64,000 nucleotides of DNA from RGIG3701 sp030530205 (lineage in GTDB: Bacteria > Planctomycetota > Planctomycetia > Pirellulales > Thermoguttaceae), in assembly GCA_030530205.1 (NCBI GenBank), contig JAUMVK010000010.1, forward strand, positions 1 to 64,000, given 5' to 3'. This document shows positions 1 through 11,751 of the stretch, in pieces. The stretch's first letter is position 1, and each line of letters begins with the position of its first letter. The position numbers and the translations under genes were made by a program. The notes below the pieces were generated by a model. It was given only the letters and a program-made list of their open reading frames with translations. It was not told where the DNA came from and did no database searches.

Positions 1-3
1 CTC

Positions 4-36
4 TAATTCATAATTCTAAATTCTTAATTCATAATT
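4..36. repeat. Heptamer repeat array (TAATTCA type)
   Basis: Five consecutive 7-bp units, TAATTCA, TAATTCT, AAATTCT, TAATTCA and TAATT. A degenerate copy of the same family ends exactly at the glyA stop codon near 10309-10330. It lies downstream of the gene that ends at 83. Confidence 0.75.
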
Positions 37-40
37 AAAA

Positions 41-68
41 GACGACGCTGGAAGCATCGTCCCCGTAA
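41..68 (+). repeat. Dispersed hairpin element, copy 1
   Basis: The element is ACGACGC, loop TGGAA, then GCATCGT, followed by CCCCGTAA. The 7-bp stem has one variant base. Further copies occur near 10120, 10284, 13605 and 57581, all between genes. Confidence 0.75.
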
Positions 69-82
69 AATGTCGTTCCGCG

Positions 83-2317
83 TTACCTTTGGAGAAACTT
101 CCAACTGACAGGGAGTTTCGCAAGGTCTTCCGGCAAATCGTTTTCTTCAGCCTGGTAAATGCCCTGCCACGAGCCGGCGGCGTCTTTCCAGAGGATCACA
201 TCGGCCGGTTGCTCAAGGCTTAACTCGAAGCCCTGCGTCTGGAAAGATTTCAACCCGGCGGCGGTCAGCATTTCCAGCGAGCCGTTCGAGTCAAACCGGC
301 AGGCCAGAACGCCGGTCGCCTCGGCGGAGATCGTGAAATTCCGCGTCAGGTCGTTCGACGGGACCGTTTCGTCTTTCAGAACGATCGGCTTTCCGGCCGG
401 GTTTTCCTCCGAGGCGTTCGTCCAGACGAGGCTCCCGTCCAGGCGGCGGCTGAAGCACTCAAACGGCGGGCGGGAATGCCTTCCACCCCACGTTCCCACG
501 GCGTCCCACGGGGTCTGCGTCCCGACCGGGAGTTCCGTCGTTTCAAACGTCCGGGCGATTTCCTCGTTCGTGATGTGCCCCGGCACGTGGACGATCCGCG
601 TCTTGCCGCCCTGGTTCAGCGCCTCGAGTTTCGCGAAGTCCGCACGGTCCGAGTCCGTTTCGGCATAGAAAACGACCAGCCGGTACTCCTGCGCGCCGTA
701 CTGGAGGAAACCGCGTTCATTCCGTTTCCAGCAGTCCAGGCCGGTCATGGTTTTTTCGTTGATCTCCGAGCTGGGGATCAGGTCGGCAGGAAAGCCGCGC
801 TCGGCGAAGAAGTCGCAGACTTCCAGCGCTTCGGTGAGGTTTCCGTACTCGGCACGGGCCCAGTTCATGCACGCCCAATGGCCGAACACGACGGCGACGG
901 GGCAGAAAAGCGGAGCGGCGCACTTGAAGTTCAAAAGCCGGGTCTTCGCACGGGCGGCGTCCAGTCCGGCGTCCAGGATCGGCAAATGGCCGAAGTTTTC
1001 GTCCGTGCGGAGGGGATTGTTCGGCATGCAGCAGAACGGGTGGATGTTCTGCCGACCGCCCCCGGCCGTGCAGCTCCATTCCTCGCGAATGTAGGGCGGG
1101 ATCTCGTCGGCGTAAAACTCGTTGAACCAGACGCGCCCCTCGCGCTTGCTCATCCCGGTCCGGCACGGGTACGGCGCCGCCTCATCGGTCTGGGCGAAAT
1201 CACGCGGGTGACGCCACCAGAAGAGCGAATTCTTGCGGAACTCCTGAACATTCGGGTAACTGTGCCACGTCGGGTGCGTCGCGACCATGGCGTTCGGGCC
1301 GTAGTTTTCCTTTGAGATCTCGTAAACCTGACGCTCGAATTTGATGAGCTGGCGGAAATTCATCTGCTGAAACGCGTCGATCGCCTGGATCCGCTCGGCG
1401 TCCCGCCCGGCCTGGGCCAGGTGCATGAGGAAAAGATCGTCCGTCAAATCCCGGCTCGTCAGCGCTTTATACGCTTCGGCCATCGAGCCGGAAAACCAGA
1501 AATGGTCCTTCAGCGGCACGGCATCGTGGCACGGGAGGAACCCCCACTCATCCTTCACGAGACCGCCGGCCATCATCCCGCCGTGCGCGCGGAAGATTTT
1601 GGCCTCGAAATTGAGCGCCTCCTGCGAGTAAACGTCCGGGTACAAATACTCAAACGCTGCCGCAACGCAGAGGAAACGGTCCTTCGGCGCGCTTTCCGGC
1701 TTGAAACTGAACTGGCACCAGCGCGGGTTTTCCTCGGTCAGGAATTCCGCTTCCGCCGTCACGTCGCGCAGGCTTGCCGGATCGACCAGCCCGTTGGTGG
1801 TTTTGGTAAAACTCCAGACTTTGACGGGCCGAACACCCAGAACCTCGTACTTGTAATTGTGCGTGTAGTGGTCGGTGAGGTCCGTCTCGTTCAGGATGAT
1901 CGACGCGTTCTCGCCGGCCTTCTGTTCCAGCTCGACGAACCGGATCCGCCAGAGGCTTTTATCCGGATGGGCGGCGTGGAAGGCTTTGCGGGAGAGACGA
2001 ATTTCGGCGTCGGGCAGGATCGTGATCCCGTACTTTTCCGCGCCGTATTTGGCGGCATCGGCCTGAAAACGCAGGGCCTCCGGCGAGATGGACTCGTGCT
2101 GGGTCAGACGGGAAGAAACCGCCAGCTGGTCGTAAGCGGTCCGTTCCCCCATCGCGTCGAGGAACGCTTTGAAGCCGTCCGGCTCGGTGGCCTCCCACGC
2201 CCGCGGGAACCAGCAGCCCAGCTCGCGGGGCATCAACTGGCCGTCGAACGTCACGGGCAGACGCTTTGGATGCTCGGGATTCACACACGGAACCGACGCG
2301 CCAAGGCACAGAAACAA
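83..2317 (-). CDS. Secreted protein of unknown function, possibly glycosidase-like
   Basis: I do not recognise this family. The protein is about 744 residues and rich in Trp, Tyr, His and acidic residues. Its middle part has alternating helical and strand-like stretches that could form a TIM barrel, and its C-terminal ~150 residues look beta-rich, as in carbohydrate-active enzymes. That reading is inference only. The TTG at 2317 is probably not the real start. Translation stays open upstream and reads E-K-R-T-F-L-S-L-L-P-F-L-F-L-C-L-G-A-S, a convincing signal peptide that needs a start near 2353 (an ATT), because no ATG or GTG is available in frame. The window's left end lies just beyond its stop, so downstream partners are not visible. 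Confidence 0.6.
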   Translation of the reverse strand: MFLCLGASVPCVNPEHPKRLPVTFDGQLMPRELGCWFPRAWEATEPDGFKAFLDAMGERTAYDQLAVSSRLTQHESISPEALRFQADAAKYGAEKYGITILPDAEIRLSRKAFHAAHPDKSLWRIRFVELEQKAGENASIILNETDLTDHYTHNYKYEVLGVRPVKVWSFTKTTNGLVDPASLRDVTAEAEFLTEENPRWCQFSFKPESAPKDRFLCVAAAFEYLYPDVYSQEALNFEAKIFRAHGGMMAGGLVKDEWGFLPCHDAVPLKDHFWFSGSMAEAYKALTSRDLTDDLFLMHLAQAGRDAERIQAIDAFQQMNFRQLIKFERQVYEISKENYGPNAMVATHPTWHSYPNVQEFRKNSLFWWRHPRDFAQTDEAAPYPCRTGMSKREGRVWFNEFYADEIPPYIREEWSCTAGGGRQNIHPFCCMPNNPLRTDENFGHLPILDAGLDAARAKTRLLNFKCAAPLFCPVAVVFGHWACMNWARAEYGNLTEALEVCDFFAERGFPADLIPSSEINEKTMTGLDCWKRNERGFLQYGAQEYRLVVFYAETDSDRADFAKLEALNQGGKTRIVHVPGHITNEEIARTFETTELPVGTQTPWDAVGTWGGRHSRPPFECFSRRLDGSLVWTNASEENPAGKPIVLKDETVPSNDLTRNFTISAEATGVLACRFDSNGSLEMLTAAGLKSFQTQGFELSLEQPADVILWKDAAGSWQGIYQAEENDLPEDLAKLPVSWKFLQR

Positions 2318-2397
2318 AAAAGGAAGAAGGGAGAGGAAAGTGCGCTTTTCAATGCTGATTGATGATTTAGGATGATGAATTAGGTGGGCTTTAAACG

Positions 2398-2533
2398 CAA
2401 AGCCTCCCCTGGAAGGGGAGGGGGACCGCCGAAGGCGGTGGAGGGGTTCAAGAGGCGGTGAAATCTTTCCCGGTTTCGGAACCCCCCAGTCTCGCTGCGC
2501 GAGCCAGCCCCCCTTTCAGGGGAGCCTTTTCAT
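2398..2533. repeat. MITE-like palindromic intergenic repeat, full copy
   Basis: The two ends are imperfect inverted repeats: AAGCCTCCCCTGGAAGGGG at the left and, reading inward from the right, AAGGCTCCCCTGAAAGGGG. Inside lie a CCGCCGAAGGCGG hairpin and a CTCGCTGCGCGAG hairpin. A right-half copy (CTCGCTTCGCGAG followed by a GAGGGAGCC end) is at 13554-13602. No transposase is encoded, so it would move only in trans if at all. It fills the gap between the first gene and the SPFH gene. Confidence 0.7.
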
Positions 2534-2558
2534 TGGGGGGTACAAAAGAAAACCCGTA

Positions 2559-3524
2559 TCACTCTTTCACGATTTCTTTCAGAGCGGAGGCGAGGCCCGC
2601 GATACCCTGGATCTGGCTCGGGATGATGAGTTTCGTCGCTTTGCCGTCAGCGGCTTTCGTGAAGGCCTCGAGGGACTTCAGCGTCAGCACTTCCTGCGAC
2701 GGGTTTGACTCGTTCAGCATCTTGATCCCGTCGGCGATGGCTTTCTGAACCAGCAGAATGGCTTCCGAGCGCCCAGTCGCTTCGAGGACCTGCTTTTCCT
2801 TTTCGGCCTGAGCCTTCAGGATCGCCTGTTCCTTTTCGGCTTCGGCACGGAGAATTTGTGCCTGCTTTTCACCTTCGGCGATGAGGATCTCGCTCTTCTT
2901 GCGTCCTTCGGCCTGAAGGATCGCTTCACGGCGTTCACGTTCGGCTTTCATCTGCTTTTCCATCGCTTCCTGAATGGGTTTCGGCGGCAGAATGTTTTTC
3001 AGCTCGACACGGTTCACTTTGATGCCCCATTTGTCGGTGGCTTCGTCGAGGATGCGCGTAATTTTCCCATTGATGACATCACGGGAGGTCAGCGTTTCAT
3101 CCAGATCCATTTCACCCACGACGTTACGCAGCGTGGTGGCCGTGAGCTGACGCATGACATTGATCGGATTGTTTGCGCCGTAGGTGTATTGTTCGGAGTC
3201 CGTCACCTGGTAAAAGACGACCGAGTCGATCTGGATCGTCACATTATCCTTCGTGATCACCGGCTGCGGGTCATAATCCAGAACGTTCTCTTTCATCGAA
3301 ACCTGGTTCACGATTCGATCGATGACCGGGGTGAGGACATGAAGCCCTGCCTTCCAGATAGTATGGAAACTTCCAAGTCGTTCGATGACGTACTCTTTTG
3401 ACTGCGGTACAATACGTACACAGCTGATGACGATCATCAACAAAAATAAAGCGAGAATAATACAAACGACAATTGGTACACTCAAAGTACCGCTAACAGT
3501 TCCAATAATCGTTTCGCCAAACAT
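2559..3524 (-). CDS. qmcA: SPFH/Band 7 (stomatin-prohibitin) membrane protein, QmcA-like
   Basis: A membrane-anchored SPFH protein of 321 residues, the usual size for QmcA/stomatin-like proteins. One transmembrane segment lies at about residues 14-37. The SPFH domain follows, with the typical V-P-Q-S-K-E-Y-V-I-E-R-L-G-S-F entry and the L-R-N-V-V-G-E-M-D-L-D-E-T-L-T-S-R segment. A long Ala/Glu/Lys-rich coiled coil spans about residues 180-260. Such proteins form oligomeric membrane microdomain scaffolds and often pair with NfeD proteins. The nfeD-like gene lies 64 bp upstream on the same strand, which fits a two-gene operon. The start has a GGAACC ribosome-binding site upstream. The exact cellular role is not settled for the family. 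Confidence 0.9.
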   Translation of the reverse strand: MFGETIIGTVSGTLSVPIVVCIILALFLLMIVISCVRIVPQSKEYVIERLGSFHTIWKAGLHVLTPVIDRIVNQVSMKENVLDYDPQPVITKDNVTIQIDSVVFYQVTDSEQYTYGANNPINVMRQLTATTLRNVVGEMDLDETLTSRDVINGKITRILDEATDKWGIKVNRVELKNILPPKPIQEAMEKQMKAERERREAILQAEGRKKSEILIAEGEKQAQILRAEAEKEQAILKAQAEKEKQVLEATGRSEAILLVQKAIADGIKMLNESNPSQEVLTLKSLEAFTKAADGKATKLIIPSQIQGIAGLASALKEIVKE

Positions 3525-3588
3525 TTTAAGGTTCCTTTCGTAATTGAATCTTATGGTTTTAAAGGTTAAAAAAGCTGAACTTATGATT

Positions 3589-4050
3589 TCAGGTTTTCGT
3601 TACATAAAGTTTATTTCCTTCGATCCGTTCCACCTGAACGATGGAATCTGCCGGAATCTCCTCATCGTTAACTGATCTCGCCTGGAATTCCAGACCGCTG
3701 ATTTTTACGTATCCTTTCGACCGGATGTTATTAATCGCTTCAATGACCACTCCTTTTTGACCAATTAAAGCACTGGCATTGGTCGCGACCGATTTGACCT
3801 TCAACAAATCTTTTACTATCGGACGGCAAAAGATGAGCAGCAAAGCCGTAACGCCCAGGAAAATATATAGCTGTAGGACAAGGGATGCTCCGCAGAGCGC
3901 GGCGATCAGCGCAGCAAGACCTCCAACCACAAACCAAATAGTGACCAGTGCGGGCGTGATGATCTCGACCATGGTGAAAAACACGATCGCGATGCCCCAA
4001 AACCACAACATTTGATTCAGTGTGGGGGTCAAATCAAAAAAAGAATCCAT
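3589..4050 (-). CDS. NfeD-like short membrane protein (SPFH partner)
   Basis: A 153-residue protein with three closely spaced hydrophobic segments at about residues 12-80 and a C-terminal OB-fold-like NfeD domain. The landmarks are L-I-G-Q-K-G-V-V near residue 93 and G-Y-V-K-I-S-G-L-E-F-Q-A-R near 112. It is the short form of the family, without the N-terminal ClpP-like protease of long NfeD proteins. It is the first gene of an operon with the SPFH gene 64 bp downstream, the arrangement seen in many bacteria, where the pair is thought to assemble in membrane microdomains. The start follows a strong GGAG site. A good promoter lies at 4087-4115. Confidence 0.88.
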   Translation of the reverse strand: MDSFFDLTPTLNQMLWFWGIAIVFFTMVEIITPALVTIWFVVGGLAALIAALCGASLVLQLYIFLGVTALLLIFCRPIVKDLLKVKSVATNASALIGQKGVVIEAINNIRSKGYVKISGLEFQARSVNDEEIPADSIVQVERIEGNKLYVTKT

Positions 4051-4086
4051 AAACGTCTCCTTTCTCTTAAACTTTTTATTTTCTGA

Positions 4087-4115
4087 ATTTTAACATAAAG
4101 AAACGAAAATTTCAA
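4087..4115 (-). promoter_or_regulatory. Promoter of the nfeD-SPFH operon
   Basis: On the minus strand, a -35 box TTGAAA (4110-4115) and a -10 box TAAAAT (4087-4092) are separated by 17 bp. They lie about 37 bp from the start codon. Confidence 0.65.
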
Positions 4116-4343
4116 GGGTCGGGGGAAAATTTTTTGGAAAAATCCACAAGATTCCCCAAATTTTCATTCCTGGCTTCGGCATCAGTCCCCTGCTCCATTA
4201 AATATGACGAATCAGAAACAAAGTCGTCTCGTTTTTTTCAAAAAAATTTAACAAAGAATAAAATTTGAAAAAATTTCCTCGGAAAATCTGCCGAAAATAT
4301 TAAAATCGGTAAAAAGTATATATTTTATGGGAAATTATATACT

Positions 4344-4493
4344 TGTGCCCCCTTATGACTCTGGACTTGAGAACCACCTTTTGTTTGGTGAGTTACAAGG
4401 GGGAAGCACATTAAACCCCTTTTGGCATTTCTGTCAGGCGAAGGAAGAGAATGACAGGAAATGCTGAAATTAATTTTTCATAAAGGGTTCATT
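4344..4493 (+). promoter_or_regulatory. Structured 5' leader, candidate cis-regulatory RNA
   Basis: The leader can form two hairpin domains. Domain 1 pairs TGTG-CCCCCTT (4344-4354) with AAGGGGG plus CACA (4397-4410), and encloses an inner stem of AAC-CACC (4372-4378) with GGTG-A-GTT (4387-4394). Domain 2 pairs GCATTTCTGTCA (4425-4436) with TGACAG-G-AAATGC (4452-4464). The linker AACCCCTTT (4414-4422) is complementary to the Shine-Dalgarno stretch AAAGGGTT (4482-4489), and also to the AAGGGG strand of domain 1. This is a mutually exclusive arrangement typical of translational riboswitches. No known class was recognised. The pairing is seen in the sequence; regulation is inferred. Confidence 0.5.
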
Positions 4494-6431
4494 ATGAAAA
4501 AAAACGTTACCAGTTTATTTTTCCTTAGGGTAGTGAGTCTCCTGGCCATTTTGTTGTGTGGAGTTTCAGTACTCGCGAAAGAGGATTCCAATACGGAAGT
4601 GCCCAATGAAGAAGGCGCATTCATTTCAGCGGATCTGTTACTTCCTCAGTCTGCCGCATCTTTCATTTCCATTCGTGACATTCACGCTCTGGATGAATCC
4701 TGGGACAAGACCGCCATGGGAAAAATGATGGCTCGCGAAGATATGACCGAGTTCACCAAGCTGTTCCGCAAGCAGTTTTCTGAAATATTCTCCACGCTGG
4801 AAAACCGGCTGGGGGTTTCGATGGAAGAAATCATTGAAATGACCGATTCTGAAATCGCCATTTCCACGCAGAAAATTAAAAATGAAAGCTACGGTCTTGT
4901 TCTGGTGGTTAACGTCGGCGACAAAACCTTTGAAACCAAAAAAGTTTTGAAAAAAATCGCAGATCGTGTCGTTGAAAATGGCGGAAACTATCAAAAGCAG
5001 GAAGCTCTCAATAGTGAAATCCATATTCTGACGATGAAAAACGAGGAAACGGGTGAACTCAGCAAAGCGTATTACGTTTTGTGGGGTGAGATCCTTTTCT
5101 CGTCAAACCAGCAAAGTCTTGTTAAAGATATTCTGGGGCGGATCGCGAAACTCCAGAAAGACCCTGAAGCGTATGTTGAGGCTTTGGGTGAAAAAGATTC
5201 TTATATCGAAATCCTCAATCAGGCGGTCGGTTCCGATAAAAAACTCCCGGATATTATCTGGTACGTGGATCCGATTGCCACGATGGAAATTCAGCGTATG
5301 ATCGCTGTTGAACTTGATCCTGCGGCTGAAGAAGAGCAAGACATCTCGGCCATCCTCAGCAATGCCGGTTTCGATGGGATCAAAGCCGTGGGTGGAGTGA
5401 TCACGTTCGTGAATCAGGGATATGATATGACTCAGCGCATTTTTGCCTATATCCCCGATGCGCCTCAAAAATCCCTGAAGATGGTTGCTTTTGACAAAAA
5501 TGCCGATAAGGATATTCCTGACTGGATCACGGAGGATATTGGCGGGATCCAGATCGTAAACGTGGATGCGCTCAGTGTGTTCGATAATGTAGGACCGTTG
5601 GTGGACGCGATTTTCGGAGAAGACCGTGAATCCGTGTGGGAAGACGTTCTGGACGGTCTGAAAAATGATCCGAAAGGCCCGATGATCGATCTGCGGGAAG
5701 AGATCGTCGGTCTGTTAGGGAACAAAGTCATTTTTACCGTTGCCAATGTGGACCCGAAAGCCCTTGACGGTGAACGTTATATGCTCATGATACCGACCAA
5801 TGATGAGAAGAAACTGCGAGAGAATCTCGATCGTTTCCTGGGAGGCGAGGAGAATTTTGAAGTTGTTTCCGAAGGAGAGGATATTCGTTGGGTACGGGTC
5901 GAAGAGGAAAGTCAGCCCGAAGATGAGTTTGCAGAGGAAAAAAGCGCCTCTGGAAAACGCTTCCGCCAGCCAACGGTTACCATTTGGGATGGCTATTTGA
6001 TCATTGCGTCTCAGTCGGATTATATTGATGATCTGAAATCCGCCATTAAGGATGGCAAGAAACCGTTATCCGAAAATGCAATTTACAAAAAGGTATGGGC
6101 GGAAGTTCAGAAAAAAGCCAAAGACAAGCAACCGGTTTCCTTCCATTTCGATAATAATGCGATCGAACGTCAGCACTCGTACGAAATGGCCAAACAGGGC
6201 AAGTGGACGGAAAGCTCCGCGATGTATTCCTCGCTGCTGGATCAATTCTTCCGCGCCAATCAGAACATCAAAGACGATTTAGACAAATTCGATAATTCGT
6301 CCTTGCCGGACTATGAAGAAGTAAAATCTTACTTCCTCCCGTCAGGTGGCTATTTGTATGAAGTCGATAATGGGCTTCTTTTCCAGGGATTCTGGATGTC
6401 CGAGAAGAAAATGGGCATCACGCTGGAATAA
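4494..6431 (+). CDS. Secreted DUF3352-like protein
   Basis: A 645-residue exported protein. The start at 4494 is chosen because AAAGGG precedes it and it begins M-K-K-N-V with a signal peptide ending near V-L-A|K-E-D. An upstream in-frame ATG at 4461 lies inside a hairpin arm. After the signal comes L-L-P-Q-S-A-A-S-F-I-S-I-R-D with a following W-D-K-T-A-M-G-K segment, the pattern of a planctomycete family related to DUF3352, whose members start with a similar statement about a substrate-independent domain of unknown role. Further C-terminal repeats of the same fold (about residues 190-240 and 440-530) alternate strand and helix. No catalytic motif is seen. The gene stands alone behind an elaborate leader and converges on ileS. 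Confidence 0.7.
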   Translation: MKKNVTSLFFLRVVSLLAILLCGVSVLAKEDSNTEVPNEEGAFISADLLLPQSAASFISIRDIHALDESWDKTAMGKMMAREDMTEFTKLFRKQFSEIFSTLENRLGVSMEEIIEMTDSEIAISTQKIKNESYGLVLVVNVGDKTFETKKVLKKIADRVVENGGNYQKQEALNSEIHILTMKNEETGELSKAYYVLWGEILFSSNQQSLVKDILGRIAKLQKDPEAYVEALGEKDSYIEILNQAVGSDKKLPDIIWYVDPIATMEIQRMIAVELDPAAEEEQDISAILSNAGFDGIKAVGGVITFVNQGYDMTQRIFAYIPDAPQKSLKMVAFDKNADKDIPDWITEDIGGIQIVNVDALSVFDNVGPLVDAIFGEDRESVWEDVLDGLKNDPKGPMIDLREEIVGLLGNKVIFTVANVDPKALDGERYMLMIPTNDEKKLRENLDRFLGGEENFEVVSEGEDIRWVRVEEESQPEDEFAEEKSASGKRFRQPTVTIWDGYLIIASQSDYIDDLKSAIKDGKKPLSENAIYKKVWAEVQKKAKDKQPVSFHFDNNAIERQHSYEMAKQGKWTESSAMYSSLLDQFFRANQNIKDDLDKFDNSSLPDYEEVKSYFLPSGGYLYEVDNGLLFQGFWMSEKKMGITLE

Positions 6432-6432
6432 A

Positions 6433-6460
6433 GGCGAGCGGTGGCAGTAATGCCACCGTA
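6433..6460. repeat. GGTGGCA-GTAA-TGCCACC hairpin element, copy 1
   Basis: A 28-bp segment with a perfect 7-bp stem (6440-6446 with 6451-6457) and a GTAA loop. An identical 28-bp copy is at 10193-10220. It begins directly after the stop codon at 6431. Confidence 0.75.
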
Positions 6461-6465
6461 GCTCC

Positions 6466-6544
6466 GGAGGGCCGACGTCCTCGCCGGTCAATTTAATGGC
6501 ATTACGCTTTTTGCCAACTTGACCGCCGAGGACACCGGCCCTCC
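6466..6544. terminator. Long palindrome between convergent genes
   Basis: Arms 6466-6491 and 6519-6544 are inverted repeats matching at 23 of 26 positions (GGAGGGCCG...CGGTCAA against TTGACCG...CGGCCCTCC). It fills the gap between the convergent DUF3352-like gene and ileS and ends 7 bp from the ileS stop. A bidirectional terminator is the likely role, though no strong T tract is present. Confidence 0.5.
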
Positions 6545-6550
6545 GTATTT

Positions 6551-10102
<3,552 letters not shown>

Positions 10103-10192
10103 TTTGGAACCTCAAATAAGGGGACGACGCTTCCAGCGTCGTTTTTAATTATGAATTATCAATTGGAGACGATGCTTTCCCGTCGTCTGATT

Positions 10193-10220
10193 GGCGAGCG
10201 GTGGCAGTAATGCCACCGTA
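10193..10220. repeat. GGTGGCA-GTAA-TGCCACC hairpin element, copy 2
   Basis: Identical over 28 bp to 6433-6460, with the same 7-bp stem and GTAA loop. Confidence 0.75.
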
Positions 10221-10283
10221 AAATCCCGCTTGACTTTTGCGACCGGGCCGGCCGCGGACGGCGAGCCGCCGTCCTTTCGGATT

Positions 10284-10311
10284 GACGACGCTGGAAGCGT
10301 CGTCCCCGTAA
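10284..10311 (+). repeat. Dispersed hairpin element, copy at glyA 3' end
   Basis: A perfect stem ACGACGC/GCGTCGT with a TGGAA loop, followed by CCCCGTAA, as at 41-68. A reverse-oriented copy lies at 10120-10145. Confidence 0.75.
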
Positions 10312-10328
10312 TTCCGCATTCTGAATTC

Positions 10329-11636
10329 TTAATCATCCAGCCCCGGGATCTGGAACTGTGTGCAGAATTCCGCGATCTCTTTTCTGGCGGAGGCTTCCGC
10401 GTCGGCCGAGTTCGGCAGAGCGTTCAGGATGCGAACGATCCACTCGCCCACCTTCTGCATGTCGGCCTCTTTCATCCCCATGCTCGTGATGCCCGGCGTG
10501 CCCATGCGGACCCCGGAAGTCACGGTCGGCTTGCGCTGGTCGCCCGGAACCGTGTTGAAATTGGCGATGATCCCGCCGCGGGCCAGGGCTTCTGCCGCGT
10601 CTTTGCCCGTGTATTCTTTGTCACGAAGGTCAAGCAGAAGCAGGTGCGTGTCCGTGCCGCCGCTGGCGAGTTTGATGCCGTGTTCCATCAGGTAGTCACC
10701 CAGAGCGCGGGCGTTTTTCACGACCTGGTGCGCGTAGTCCTTGAACGAATCTTTCGCCGCCTCGCCAAACGCGACGGCCATACCGGCGATAACGTTCATG
10801 TGCGGGCCGCCCTGAAGCGTCGGGAAAACAGCGCGGTCGATGCGTTTCGCCAGGTTGTTCTTGCTCGTCGGGTAGTATTTTTCCTGGTAGCGGTCCTCGA
10901 TCCGGCAGAGGAGGAACCCGGCGCGCGGGCCGCGCATCATCTTGTGCGTCGTGCTCGAAACGACGTCGCAGTACGGCACGGGATTCGGATGGGCGCCGCC
11001 GGCGATCAGACCGGAAATGTGCGCAATGTCCGCGACCAGATACGCCCCCACTTCCTCCGCGATCGAAGCGAAGCGGTCGTAATGGATCGTACGCGGGTAA
11101 GCCGTCGTTCCGCACCAGATCATGCGCGGACGTTCACGCAGGGCGATCTCCCGGATCTCGTCGTAGTCCAGCACACCGGTTTCCGGCGACGGGCCGAACG
11201 GGACCTGAACGTAGTCTTTTCCGGAGAAATTGACCTTCCAACCGTGTGTCAGGTGCCCGCCAAAATCGACCGGGATCCCCATGACTTTTTCCCCGGGTTT
11301 CATGATGGCGCGATAAACGGCCGAGTTGGCCGGGGAACCGCTCAGCGGCTGAACGTTGGCGTGCTCGGCCCCAAAGAGCGCCTTCAGACGATTGATGGCC
11401 AGGTTTTCGATCTCGTCACAGACGGCGTTTCCTTCGTAATAGCGCGCGCCGGGGTACCCTTCGCAATATTTGTTGGTCAGTGAGGAACCAGTGGCTTCCA
11501 GAACGGAAAAGGACGCATAGTTCTCGGAAGCGATCATCTTCAGCGTGGAGCCTTCATAAGCGGCCTGACGGTAAATCAGATCATAGACTTCCGGATCCGT
11601 GACTTTCAGATGCGGGTAACGTTCGACTTTGAGCAT
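10329..11636 (-). CDS. glyA: Serine hydroxymethyltransferase
   Basis: Interconverts serine and glycine with tetrahydrofolate, feeding one-carbon metabolism. The length of 435 residues is normal. The PLP-binding lysine is K232 in the segment S-S-T-T-H-K-M-M-R-G-P-R-A-G. The N-terminal substrate region I-A-S-E-N-Y-A-S, the N-K-Y-C-E-G-Y-P-G-A-R-Y-Y-E-G motif and the V-Q-P-L-S-G-S-P-A-N folate/PLP segment are all present. An AGGGGGG ribosome-binding site sits just before the ATG, and a promoter lies at 11686-11713. It is on the same strand as ileS but separated by 226 bp of repeats, so a shared transcript is uncertain. Confidence 0.97.
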   Translation of the reverse strand: MLKVERYPHLKVTDPEVYDLIYRQAAYEGSTLKMIASENYASFSVLEATGSSLTNKYCEGYPGARYYEGNAVCDEIENLAINRLKALFGAEHANVQPLSGSPANSAVYRAIMKPGEKVMGIPVDFGGHLTHGWKVNFSGKDYVQVPFGPSPETGVLDYDEIREIALRERPRMIWCGTTAYPRTIHYDRFASIAEEVGAYLVADIAHISGLIAGGAHPNPVPYCDVVSSTTHKMMRGPRAGFLLCRIEDRYQEKYYPTSKNNLAKRIDRAVFPTLQGGPHMNVIAGMAVAFGEAAKDSFKDYAHQVVKNARALGDYLMEHGIKLASGGTDTHLLLLDLRDKEYTGKDAAEALARGGIIANFNTVPGDQRKPTVTSGVRMGTPGITSMGMKEADMQKVGEWIVRILNALPNSADAEASARKEIAEFCTQFQIPGLDD

Positions 11637-11685
11637 TGCAAGCCCCCCTTATATAAAGAGTTGGGAAATGAAAAAACCATTAATT

Positions 11686-11713
11686 AATATACCCGATTTT
11701 GAAAACCTTTCAA
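11686..11713 (-). promoter_or_regulatory. glyA promoter
   Basis: On the minus strand, a -35 box TTGAAA (11708-11713) and a -10 box TATATT (11686-11691) are separated by 16 bp, about 50 bp before glyA. Confidence 0.6.
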
Positions 11714-11751
11714 GGGGGGAGAGCGAAATTTTGCCGATTCTTTTTTTTGGA

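Larger units (their letters stand above)
10103..10328. repeat. Intergenic repeat cluster between ileS and glyA
   Basis: This 226-bp gap holds a hairpin element in reverse orientation (10120-10145), a decayed relative near 10165-10188, the second GGTGGCA-GTAA-TGCCACC copy (10193-10220), a GC-rich inverted stretch around 10248-10275, another ACGACGC hairpin (10284-10311), and TAATTC-type heptamers from 10309 up to the glyA stop codon. I see no gene in it. Confidence 0.7.

Noticed and set aside
4425..4464. A signal recognition particle RNA domain IV in the leader
   Set aside because: The hairpin has a GGAAG stretch in its loop but lacks the conserved SRP asymmetric loop sequence, so the similarity is superficial.
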